From Gordonibacter massiliensis (ex Traore et al. 2017) (GTDB lineage: Bacteria > Actinomycetota > Coriobacteriia > Coriobacteriales > Eggerthellaceae), in the NCBI GenBank assembly GCA_900170005.1, contig LT827128.1, positions 2,414,168 to 2,478,167 of the forward strand: a DNA stretch of 64,000 nt, written 5' to 3'. The translations under genes and the position numbers were made by a program. The notes beneath the pieces are model-generated. The model was not told where the DNA came from. It worked only from the letters and a program-made list of their open reading frames with translations, and searched no databases. Shown piece after piece: positions 7,288 to 15,759 of the stretch. The stretch's first letter is position 1, and each line of letters opens with the position of its first letter.

Positions 7288-8883
7288 CTATTTGCGCCCC
7301 TTGGGCCGCGACTTTTGCGGCTTTTCTTTCGCCCTGGGCACCTTCTGCAGCTTCGGCTGCTTCTGCTGGCGCGCCTTCGGTTGGCGACCCTCGTCGTACA
7401 GCGGAATGTGGATGGTGAAGCAGGCGCCTTCGTTCTTGCGGCCCTCCACCTGCACCCAACCGCCGTGGCGGTCCACGATCTCCTTCACCACGGCCAGGCC
7501 GATGCCCAAGCCGCCGCTCTCGCGGTTGCGTCCGGCGTCGGCGCGCCAGAAGCGCGAGAACACCATCTTCGCCTCTTCGGGCGAAAGGCCGATGCCCGTG
7601 TCGCGTACGGCGATGGACGCCATGAGGTCGCCGCGCTTCACCTCCACGGTGATGTGGCCGCCCTCGGGCGTGTAGCGCACGGCGTTGGAGATGAGGTTGG
7701 CCGTGGCCTGGCGGATCATGTCGGCGTCGCCCAGCACGCGCACGTCGTCGTCGGCCTGGTATTCCAGCGTGAGACCCGAATCGGTGACGAAGGCGTCGTG
7801 CGTGGCGATGATGCCCGAGATGAGCTGTCCCACGTCCACGACCTCTTCCTTCATGGGGTTCGCGCGGTTCTCCAAGCGCGACAGCTTCAGCAGCGAGTCC
7901 ACCAGACGGCTCAGACGCTGCACCTCGGAGTTCACCGTTTCCAAGTGCTCGGGGTCGGCCTCGAACACGCCGTCGACCATGGCCTCCACCGTTGACTGGA
8001 TGGCCATGAGGGGCGTGCGCAGCTCGTGCGCCACGTCGGTTGTCAGGCGCCGCTCGAGCTCGCGATCCTTCTCCACCGAGTCGGCCATCTCGTCGAACGT
8101 CTCGCCCAGGCGCGCGATCTCGTCTTCGCCGTGCAGGTCGGTGCGGGCGGACAGGTCGCCTTCCTTGATGGCCTTCGCCGTCTTCGTCATGCGGTTGATG
8201 GGGCTCACCAGGTTGCGTGCGAACAGGAAGCCAATGCACGATGCCAGGAGTATGGCCATGGCCGCCGCGAAGAACATGGCCTGGTAGGATTTGTCGCGGA
8301 ACTCCTCGTCGGTCGAACGCAGCAGCGTGTCGGAGCCGAGCACCCACACGCTCACCGAGCCCACCGCCTGCTCGGAAGGCTGGCCTTGGTCGATGACGAT
8401 GGGCACCGTGACCATCTGCTCGGGCTTTGCGTGCTTCGGGATGAGCGAAACGCCGTCCGCGCCGTCCTCCTCGTTTTCGATAAGCGTGGAGTCGAACACG
8501 ATGGACGCCTCGCTGTTCGCGGGCACGAGGTTGTCGACGACGCGCATGCCGATGCTCGGCGTGACGTTGACCATGTATCGGGCGGGCGCGAGCGTTTGGG
8601 CGTCGAACGTGCCCGACTTCTCGTAGTTCTCCGCGATGTCCTGGGCGACCTGCTGGGCCGTCCGCTCTATGTTGTCGCGCGTGTACGTTTGGAAGTGCTG
8701 CTCCCACACGAACGACACCACGCCGATGGCCACCAGCGCGGTCATGGCCGCGATGAAGGCGAACGCCGCCGTCACACGGGTTGTGTACGAAAGGTTGTCC
8801 CAGCCCAGCCGCTTGTGACTGCGCGCGTCCGCGTCGTCCGCGCCCGCCTTGCCGATGGGTCCGGTCGTCGCCGAGTCTTGCAC
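7288..8883 (-). CDS. Membrane sensor histidine kinase (HAMP, HisKA, HATPase)
   Basis: The protein is 531 residues from the GTG at 8883, which has AGGAGGAG six bases upstream; an in-frame GTG at 8901 has no such site. Membrane segment 1 spans about residues 37-60, an extracytoplasmic sensor domain of about 140 residues follows, and membrane segment 2 lies at 201-223. The HAMP linker is at 221-275, the H-box with His286 is in DVAHELRTPLMA, and the ATPase boxes include NLISNAVRYTPEGG and DTGIGLS. A basic tail (about 35 residues) ends the chain. It autophosphorylates and passes phosphate to the response regulator whose gene ends 55 bp upstream. The signal is unknown. Confidence 0.93.
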   Translation of the reverse strand: MQDSATTGPIGKAGADDADARSHKRLGWDNLSYTTRVTAAFAFIAAMTALVAIGVVSFVWEQHFQTYTRDNIERTAQQVAQDIAENYEKSGTFDAQTLAPARYMVNVTPSIGMRVVDNLVPANSEASIVFDSTLIENEEDGADGVSLIPKHAKPEQMVTVPIVIDQGQPSEQAVGSVSVWVLGSDTLLRSTDEEFRDKSYQAMFFAAAMAILLASCIGFLFARNLVSPINRMTKTAKAIKEGDLSARTDLHGEDEIARLGETFDEMADSVEKDRELERRLTTDVAHELRTPLMAIQSTVEAMVDGVFEADPEHLETVNSEVQRLSRLVDSLLKLSRLENRANPMKEEVVDVGQLISGIIATHDAFVTDSGLTLEYQADDDVRVLGDADMIRQATANLISNAVRYTPEGGHITVEVKRGDLMASIAVRDTGIGLSPEEAKMVFSRFWRADAGRNRESGGLGIGLAVVKEIVDRHGGWVQVEGRKNEGACFTIHIPLYDEGRQPKARQQKQPKLQKVPRAKEKPQKSRPKGRK

Positions 8884-8938
8884 GCTTTGCTCCTCCTGCA
8901 CCGGTTACGCGTTCGCGCTCGAGGCGTTCGCGCGGTGC

Positions 8939-9649
8939 TTACTGCTGGACTTTGGTCGGATCTTCGAAGCGGTAGCCCACGCCGTGCACGGTGTGCAGCC
9001 ACTTCGGGCTGCGCGGGTTGTCGCCGATCTTCGCGCGCAGGTTCTTCACGTGGCTGTCGATGGTGCGCTCGTAGCCCTCGAAGTCGTAGCCGAGCACCTT
9101 CTCCACCAGCTCCATGCGCGAGTACACGCGGCCCGGATAACGGGACAGCGTGGTGAGCAGCTTGAACTCGCTGGCCGTGAGGTCGATCTCCTCGCCGTTC
9201 ACCAGCACCTTGTGGCCCGACACGTCGATGGTGAGCTCGCCGAACTCCAGCACTTCGCGCTGCGGCTCGGAATCGGCGTGCACGCGGCGCAGCAGCGCGC
9301 GGGCGCGGGCCACCAGCTCGCGGGGGCTGAAGGGCTTCACCAGGTAGTCGTCGGCACCCAGCTCCAGGCCGATGATGCGGTCCTCCACCTCGCCCTTGGC
9401 CGTGAGCATGATGATGGGCACGTCGGAGTTGTCGCGGATGGCGCGGCAAACGCGCTCGCCCGGCACACGGGGCAGCATCAGGTCGAGGATGACCAGGTCG
9501 AAATGGTGCTTCGAGAACTCTTCGAGCGCTTCCTGGCCGTCGCCGACCGCCGTGACCCAGTAGTTCTCGCGCTCAAGATAGGCCGTCACCGCGTCGCGGA
9601 TGGCCTTTTCGTCTTCAACAAGCAGTATACGTCGCGTTTCGTTGCTCAT
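8939..9649 (-). CDS. OmpR/PhoB-family response regulator
   Basis: The 236-residue protein has an N-terminal receiver domain, with acidic pocket VEDE at 11-14, phospho-acceptor Asp56 in VILDLMLP and the conserved KPFSPRE lysine. A C-terminal winged helix follows (LTASEFKLLTTLSRYPGRVY, then RTIDSHVKNLRAKIGD and VHGVGYRFE). ATG 9649 is favoured over a GTG at 9658, since AGGTGG sits 5 bp before it. It is the first gene of the pair with the histidine kinase. Proteins of this family usually bind direct repeats of about 10-11 bp. The targets here are unknown. Confidence 0.95.
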   Translation of the reverse strand: MSNETRRILLVEDEKAIRDAVTAYLERENYWVTAVGDGQEALEEFSKHHFDLVILDLMLPRVPGERVCRAIRDNSDVPIIMLTAKGEVEDRIIGLELGADDYLVKPFSPRELVARARALLRRVHADSEPQREVLEFGELTIDVSGHKVLVNGEEIDLTASEFKLLTTLSRYPGRVYSRMELVEKVLGYDFEGYERTIDSHVKNLRAKIGDNPRSPKWLHTVHGVGYRFEDPTKVQQ

Positions 9650-9742
9650 GGATACCACCTCTGGTCGTTACCGGCTCGGATCACGCCCGGACGCGTATCC
9701 CGTACGCACCCAGTTCCGAGCGTCTAGGTCGTGTTTGCGTTT

Positions 9743-9748
9743 ATTGTA
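9743..9748 (-). promoter_or_regulatory. Extended -10 box upstream of the two-component pair
   Basis: On the minus strand TGC-TACAAT forms an extended -10 element about 95 bp before the response-regulator start codon. No good -35 box was seen, which an extended -10 promoter can tolerate. Confidence 0.4.
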
Positions 9749-9802
9749 GCAATTACCCTCGAAGCAGCTGGAACCCGTACGGGAAATGACACAATATCCA
9801 CC

Positions 9803-11401
9803 ATGGTAACCCGCAGATCAACACATGCTAACCACGCGAAACCCGGTGGCGCGACCAAGCGCAGCGCACAGCGGCGCGGCGCCGCCTTGGGCGGCGGCAC
9901 GTACGTCGGTGGAAAGAAAAGCGCGCGCGGCGGGCACGTGGGCAACGTCGGAAGCTTTGGCGGCGACCTGGGAGGAGCAGGCTCTTCCCGGCCGACGGCG
10001 CGCAGAAGCGCGGCCGGCGCGGGGCGCGGCGGGCAGAAGGCCTCCGTCGGCCCCAACGGCGCCCTCGGATCGGGCGGCGTGCACAAACGCGGCGCCTCGG
10101 GAGCCGGCTCCGGCGGAGGCGGGGTTCGCGTTCCCACCCCGAGCGGCGGTGAAGTGCTCCTCACCCGGCGCCACTTCCTGTTCGGCGCCGTCGGCGTGGC
10201 GGCCCTCGCCGCCGCAGGAGGCGCGGCGACCGTGGTCATCAAGCAGCGGGAGGAAGCCGCCAACGACGTGACGGTGCTCGAGGTTCCCGCCTCGTCCGTG
10301 ACAACGCTGAACACCGCCGACACCGAAAGCTCGTTCACCCTGATAGAAGACACCGCCTCGCGCATGAACCTGGCCGCGCGCTTCGAGCTGCCTTACGGGT
10401 CGCTCGTCTGGGCCAGCGGCGATGACGTGGCCGCCTGCCTGGTGCCCACCGACCAAGGAAGCCCCCTTGCGCAGGTGGCCTTGCTGCTGCTCGGCAGCGG
10501 CAACCAGGCAACCGTGCTGGAACAGGCCGTGGGACAGGACGAGGGGTTCGACATCTACGACGTGCGCGCCACGGAGACGGGCATGGTGTGGACGGAGGCC
10601 GACATCCTCGACGGCATCTGGCGCGTGTACACGGCGCGCCTCGACGGTGCGACCCTCGGCGAACCGCACCTGGTGGACGAGGGCGACAACCAGTGGGAAA
10701 CGCCCACCATCGCGGCCGCGGGCTCCCACGCCTTCTGGCAGGTCATGCCGAGGCTCGACGGCGATAGCAGCGCGGAGGACTCGCTCGTGAAACGCGCGAC
10801 GATGGCGTCGGGGGCGACCGAGACCGTCTACACGTCGCACGGCCGGCTGTGCACGCCGCCCTACGCGCTGGACGACTCGGTCGTCATCACGCCGCGTGCG
10901 GAAACGTCGGGCACGTACTACCAGCTTACCCACCTGGATGCGGCCTCGGGCAGCGTGCTGGACACCATGGTGCTGCCGCGGTCGATGAGGCCGCTGGAAG
11001 CGGGCTACGGCGACAACGGGTTCTCGTTCTCGTTCGACGCCTGGTACACCTACGGCGACGGCATCGCCAACATCGGCACGTACACGCCCGCCTCGCGCGT
11101 GACGGATGGGAACTACAGCGGCGCGCCGTGGTTCTCGTTCGGCTTGGCCCCCACCGCGCCGCCCGCGTGGTGCGGCGGCTACTTCATCGTGAAGTCGAAG
11201 CGCACCGTGTGCGGCATCGACCTGGACACGAGCGAGTACTTCGCCCTGCAGCCCGAGAACGGCTCGGACGACTACGGCGAGTACCTGGCGTCCACCGGAT
11301 CGAACAACCTGGTGGTCACGTACGCCAACATCGACGACAAGCCCATCGACGGCGAACCGAAGAAGTACTGCCTCGTGAGGGCCTGGTCGCCGGTGAGCTA
11401 G
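9803..11401 (+). CDS. Twin-arginine-anchored extracytoplasmic protein, probable beta-propeller
   Basis: The 532-residue protein starts MVTRRSTHANHAKPGG and has about 115 residues of basic, Gly/Ala-rich low-complexity sequence. A twin-arginine motif and hydrophobic segment follow (TRRHFLFG at 121-128, helix to about 147). The rest is extracytoplasmic and shows spaced Trp/Asp-rich strands (for example VWASGDDVAACL, MVWTEADILDGIWRVY, QWETPTIAAAGSHAFW), suggesting a WD- or TolB-like beta-propeller. No enzymatic motif was found. The ATG at 9803 gives the Tat-like arrangement but has a weak ribosome site. It is divergent from the two-component genes and its stop codon overlaps that of the convergent GGDEF/EAL gene. 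Confidence 0.7.
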   Translation: MVTRRSTHANHAKPGGATKRSAQRRGAALGGGTYVGGKKSARGGHVGNVGSFGGDLGGAGSSRPTARRSAAGAGRGGQKASVGPNGALGSGGVHKRGASGAGSGGGGVRVPTPSGGEVLLTRRHFLFGAVGVAALAAAGGAATVVIKQREEAANDVTVLEVPASSVTTLNTADTESSFTLIEDTASRMNLAARFELPYGSLVWASGDDVAACLVPTDQGSPLAQVALLLLGSGNQATVLEQAVGQDEGFDIYDVRATETGMVWTEADILDGIWRVYTARLDGATLGEPHLVDEGDNQWETPTIAAAGSHAFWQVMPRLDGDSSAEDSLVKRATMASGATETVYTSHGRLCTPPYALDDSVVITPRAETSGTYYQLTHLDAASGSVLDTMVLPRSMRPLEAGYGDNGFSFSFDAWYTYGDGIANIGTYTPASRVTDGNYSGAPWFSFGLAPTAPPAWCGGYFIVKSKRTVCGIDLDTSEYFALQPENGSDDYGEYLASTGSNNLVVTYANIDDKPIDGEPKKYCLVRAWSPVS

Positions 11402-14400
11402 AGGCGCGGCAAGAAGCCGCGCTCGAAGTCCTCGAGGGGCACGGGGCGGCTGTAGAGGTACCCCTGCCCAAGGTGGCAGCCCAAACCCTGCAACATAGTC
11501 TCTTGATCGGGAGTCTCTATGCCCTCCGCTATGACGTCGACGCCCAGGTCGAAGCACATGCCCACGATGTGGCGCACGATGGTCTGCTTGATCTTGTCGT
11601 CGGCGAGCGTGTCGATGAGGCTCTTGTCGAGCTTGACCACGTGGAAGCTGATGCTGGAAAGGATGGAGAGATCCGTGTACTTCGTGCCGAAATCATCGAG
11701 CGACAACGAGAACCCGACGCGCAGCAGCTCGGAGGCCACTTGGTACAGCACGCCCCTGCCAACGGTGCCGAAGCTTTCGGTTATCTCGATCTCCAGCATG
11801 CTGCGGTCGATGTCGTAGCGCGAAGTGATACCCTCTATGCTGGTGATAATGTCGCTTTCCAGCACCGTGCGGCGCGACAGGTTCACCGACACGGGCACGG
11901 CGCGCTCCTCGCGCTTCCAGCGCTCGAGCAGCTTGGTCACCTGCTCCAACACGAAGAGATCCGCATGGCGAACGAGCCCGTTCTCTTCGAGCGCCGGAAT
12001 GAAGCGGCCGGGAGGCACGATGTTGCCGCTCGCATCGCGGTACCGGATGAGGGCCTCCGCCCCCACCGTGCGCCGCGTGGACAAATCGACTTTCGGCTGC
12101 AGGTACACGAGGAAGTTGCCGTTTTCGATCGAGGACACGATGCCCCGCAGGGCCTTGCGCCGGCTATCGTCGGATACGTCCTGGGCTTTGTCGTGGAAGC
12201 GCCGCTTGTCGGCCTCCATCGCCGCCACGGCTTGGTTGGTAAGGACCTCGAGGTTCTTCTCCACGTCGTCCCAAGAACACCCTATCGCCACGGTGAACAA
12301 GCCGTTGCCCTCTATCACTTCGCGCATGTCGCCGATGCGCCGTTCGAGCTCCTCCCGGCTCAGGTTCGGGGCGATCACGGCGAACTCGTCTCCGTTAAGG
12401 CGGTACACGTTCTCTTCGGAAAACGCGTTCGTCAGCATGAAGGCGAACTGTTTCAGGTAGTAGTTGCCTTCGGCGAAGCCCTTCGCGCTGTTGACCTGCT
12501 TCATGTTGTTCACATTCGCCGACACCACGCCCACGCATCGAACGAGATCGGCGTCGAACGCGGCCACGCAGCGCTCGTAGCCCTCGCGGTTGAGCACGCC
12601 GGTCAGCTCGTCATGGCTGCTCGCGTACAACAGGTTCTCCATCATGCGCCGCTTGCGCACCTCGCTGACCACGAATATCGGGAACCGCTCCAAGAACGCC
12701 ACGTTCTGCAGGTTCGCCGTCAGGTTCTCAACCGAAATATAGCTGGGAAGCCGACCCTCGCGCTGATCGTCGCGCACGACGATCCAGCGGGCGTTGTCGA
12801 TGTTGTTCTCGCGCATGTACTGGTACAGAACGAACGACGAGCGCATCACCGACTCGGGACTCTCTATCAAAACGGGCTCTTCCCACTGCTGCACGGCCAG
12901 CCACGAGTCGAGCGCACGATCGTCGGGGGCCGTCGGGCAAACCGCGACGCCGTCGCGCGACCAGAACGTGACGCACTGGTACGACGAGGCCTCGTCGTCG
13001 AACGACCAAAGACGCACGGAGTCGGAGCGGAAAAACCGACCGATCGCCTCCAACGCGCAGTGGATCACCTCGGCGAGGTCTTTGGCTGCGCTCATTTGCT
13101 GGATGCCCGCCAGCAGATGATGCCCCTCCGACGTGCCGTTGTCGAGCGAGTCCACGATGCTCTTGTTGTTCGATATGTCCACGGCGATAGCGAGCAACGC
13201 CTCGCGACCCTTCCAGTTCACCAACTTGTTTTTCAGGAGGAATTCCTGTTCGAGCGATTCGTTGTCGTTGCGCCACATGAAGAACTTGTCGGTCGACCAG
13301 TTCGCCTTGCTGCAAAACGGGCACGGGGACGTGCGCCGATGCATGGCCTCGTAGCATTTCATGCCCAAGCAGCTTGAAGCCGTCTCGCCGATGCGCTCGT
13401 AGAACGCTTCGTTTCCGCAGATGAGCGTGAACGTATCCGGGTCAACGAGGTAGGCCATCTCCCCCTGTTCGGAAAGGAATTGCGCGAATGCCGCGGCATC
13501 CTCGCCGGAGGCGGACGGAGACGAGGACGAAGAGCCGTGCGCGGCGAGCAGAGGCCCTGGCGCAGAGGCGCCGGCTACGCCCTCGTCCCTCGAGAAAGCG
13601 TCGAAGGGCACGTCGGCGGCTCTTCCCTCGTTTTCCGCGTTTCCCGCCGCTTTGCTTTGCACGTAGGAAAGCCGGTTGCCCGCATCGCCGGAAGAGTCCG
13701 CGCGGTGGAACACGTAGGTGTCCTTGCCTTCGTCTTTTGCCAGATACAGCGCCGCGTCGGCCTGGCTGAACGCCGTTTCGAACGGGCTTTCCCCCGAAAG
13801 CAGCGTCACGCCTACGCTGCAGGTGATGGGCGGATCGACCTCGTGCCTAAGTTGCGCGAACACGTCTTCGAGCAGCTGGGCGATGTGGTCTTCGTCGCGC
13901 GCGTCGTCCACGTACAGGATGAACTCGTCGCCGCCAAATCGTCCGAGCACGTCGAGCCGATCGATGCAACGGCTGATGGCGTCGACGAATCGCAGGAGCG
14001 CCCGATCGCCAGCTTCGTGGCCGAACCGGTCGTTGACGTCTTTGAAGTCGTCGACGTCCAAAATCATGAAAGCGCTCACGCGACCGGGCACTCGGTCTCG
14101 CAAGCGCTCGCGAATAGCGGTTTCGGCGGATTTCTTATGCAGTATGCGCGTGAGCGGATCGCGCTCCGACGAGCTTTGGAGCATGAGCTCCTGCCGCTTC
14201 TTCTTGTCGATGTTCCTGATGCGCAACAGAGCCAGCACATGATGCGTTATCGGATCCTTCAGCAGATGGGCCGTGAACTCCATCCACACCATCTTGTTCT
14301 GGTCGGCGATGCGACGGAACTCGCAACCCAGCCGGTCGATGCCGTTCTCCAACGATGCGACGAAGTTCTCGCACCGCATGATATCGGAGTAGTGGGCCCG

Positions 14401-15414
14401 GTCGTCGGGGTGCACGACCTTGTCCATGAACGACCCGACGATGTCGGAGTAAGACGTGGTGGAGATGAGCTCGTTGTACAGATTCCACATGCCCCCGACT
14501 TTTATCAGCACGTCATCGGTGGCGTCGAGGTGCGCATAGGCGGTTTCTTCGGCAAGCATCGCGTAGTAGAACTGCGTTTCGTTCAGGTAGGTCATCGCCA
14601 GTTCTTTGTGTTCGGTTATGTCCATGAACACGCCGCCGCCCGAAGACCTGCCGGGAATCAGCGGATTCTCGCATCCCGCGAGAGTGAGCCGATACCAACG
14701 CCATTGCCTGGTATCGGGCGAGGGCCCGCCCAAACGCAGATCGCACACGCAGCGCACGCCTGAGCATGCCGAGCTGGAGAACGCTTTTTCGAACGCCCCC
14801 ACATCCTCGGGGTGAACAAGCCCCGCGCGGAGCATGGCTCCGGGAAAATCAGGACAGGTTGTCCCCGGTGCCCCAACAGGTTCCAAGAGGGACGAGGAGA
14901 AGATGATGCGTGCCGTCCGACTCGCGGCATCGTACGAGAACGCCTCGAAACCCGCCGTGGCAGCCACGCATGCGCCGAGGTTCATGAATTCCCCCAGCTC
15001 GGCTTCCAGGCGCATCTCGTGGGTGCAATCGCGTGGCAAACAGCATATGATCGGCCCCTCGTCCTGCTGCAAAACAAAGGCCATCGTCTCGAATTCGCGC
15101 TCCTCGTCGCGCACCACCACGCGATGGTGGAATTTCGTGGATCGGGACGGCGCGCTCGCCGCTTGCGCCATATTCACGAGACGGCCGACGGCGTCCTGAT
15201 TCCACAGGGCGCTCAACCGGCTGGCGTAGCGAAAGCCCATCTCCTCGGGCGTGCAGCCCATGAGCTCGTAAAACGCTTCGTTCGCCCAAATCAAGGTGAA
15301 ATACTCATCGCATTTCACCATGCACGCAGCAATCGGCAAAACGGATATGTCGGCTAACGCCAACTCGCTTCCGTCCCGGCATCCCTCTGAGGGAGACTCC
15401 TCACCACGCGTCAT
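11398..15414 (-). CDS. Large PAS-GGDEF-PAS-GAF-GGDEF-EAL signalling protein
   Basis: The 1338-residue protein seems soluble. PAS-like domains lie at the N-terminus (PIAACMVKCDEYFTLIWANE) and again near residues 270-400. A diguanylate cyclase-like domain with intact GRFGGDEFILY follows. A third PAS-like segment contains EAFYERIGETASSCLGMKCYEA, then comes a GAF-like region (AKDLAEVIHCALEAIGRFF). The second GGDEF domain has the variant RLNGDEFAV. The C-terminal EAL domain keeps EALIRY, VNLSRR, EITES, DDFGTKYTDLS, VKLDKSLID and EGIETPD, so c-di-GMP hydrolysis is likely. ATG 15414 follows GAAGAAGG; a TTG at 15429 is the alternative. Whether the first GGDEF synthesises c-di-GMP cannot be told. Confidence 0.9.
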   Translation of the reverse strand: MTRGEESPSEGCRDGSELALADISVLPIAACMVKCDEYFTLIWANEAFYELMGCTPEEMGFRYASRLSALWNQDAVGRLVNMAQAASAPSRSTKFHHRVVVRDEEREFETMAFVLQQDEGPIICCLPRDCTHEMRLEAELGEFMNLGACVAATAGFEAFSYDAASRTARIIFSSSLLEPVGAPGTTCPDFPGAMLRAGLVHPEDVGAFEKAFSSSACSGVRCVCDLRLGGPSPDTRQWRWYRLTLAGCENPLIPGRSSGGGVFMDITEHKELAMTYLNETQFYYAMLAEETAYAHLDATDDVLIKVGGMWNLYNELISTTSYSDIVGSFMDKVVHPDDRAHYSDIMRCENFVASLENGIDRLGCEFRRIADQNKMVWMEFTAHLLKDPITHHVLALLRIRNIDKKKRQELMLQSSSERDPLTRILHKKSAETAIRERLRDRVPGRVSAFMILDVDDFKDVNDRFGHEAGDRALLRFVDAISRCIDRLDVLGRFGGDEFILYVDDARDEDHIAQLLEDVFAQLRHEVDPPITCSVGVTLLSGESPFETAFSQADAALYLAKDEGKDTYVFHRADSSGDAGNRLSYVQSKAAGNAENEGRAADVPFDAFSRDEGVAGASAPGPLLAAHGSSSSSPSASGEDAAAFAQFLSEQGEMAYLVDPDTFTLICGNEAFYERIGETASSCLGMKCYEAMHRRTSPCPFCSKANWSTDKFFMWRNDNESLEQEFLLKNKLVNWKGREALLAIAVDISNNKSIVDSLDNGTSEGHHLLAGIQQMSAAKDLAEVIHCALEAIGRFFRSDSVRLWSFDDEASSYQCVTFWSRDGVAVCPTAPDDRALDSWLAVQQWEEPVLIESPESVMRSSFVLYQYMRENNIDNARWIVVRDDQREGRLPSYISVENLTANLQNVAFLERFPIFVVSEVRKRRMMENLLYASSHDELTGVLNREGYERCVAAFDADLVRCVGVVSANVNNMKQVNSAKGFAEGNYYLKQFAFMLTNAFSEENVYRLNGDEFAVIAPNLSREELERRIGDMREVIEGNGLFTVAIGCSWDDVEKNLEVLTNQAVAAMEADKRRFHDKAQDVSDDSRRKALRGIVSSIENGNFLVYLQPKVDLSTRRTVGAEALIRYRDASGNIVPPGRFIPALEENGLVRHADLFVLEQVTKLLERWKREERAVPVSVNLSRRTVLESDIITSIEGITSRYDIDRSMLEIEITESFGTVGRGVLYQVASELLRVGFSLSLDDFGTKYTDLSILSSISFHVVKLDKSLIDTLADDKIKQTIVRHIVGMCFDLGVDVIAEGIETPDQETMLQGLGCHLGQGYLYSRPVPLEDFERGFLPRL

Positions 15415-15689
15415 GAGGCCTTCTTCCAATCGACGCGGATAGTACGCCGCGTTCTCGCATGAAACGACGAAACGAACGGCGCGTTAAAATACTACCACTT
15501 CAATTGCATATTATAATACCTCACTGGAAAGCACAAGGACAAAGGCCTCAAAGAGCGGGTAAAACCGCTGGTGGTTCCATAAAAGCTCGGGAAGCGGCCG
15601 CTTTGGGCCCAAGCGTGCGCGTGTCGGCCGGAGGCTGTGCGGCTCCTTGACGCAGAGCCTTGCACCCGGGGCCCCACGCCCCCGCTGAA

Positions 15690-15722
15690 AGACGAAAAGG
15701 CCGGAAGCGCATGCTTCAGGCC
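15690..15722 (-). terminator. Intrinsic terminator after the BspA-like gene
   Basis: On the minus strand GGCCTGAAGC pairs with GCTTCCGGCC (9 of 10 bp) around ATGC, followed by TTTTCGTCTTT. It lies about 40 bp past the stop codon. The surrounding stretch 15415-15759 otherwise holds small hairpins and an AT-rich patch near 15480-15525 but no gene. Confidence 0.75.
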
Positions 15723-15759
15723 TGCAAGTTCGAGATCCCGTATCACTATGAAACGGTTA

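Noticed and set aside
10849-13377. A long plus-strand frame across the surface protein and GGDEF/EAL gene
   Set aside because: Both underlying genes are well supported on their own strands. The frame has shadow-type composition and no ribosome site.
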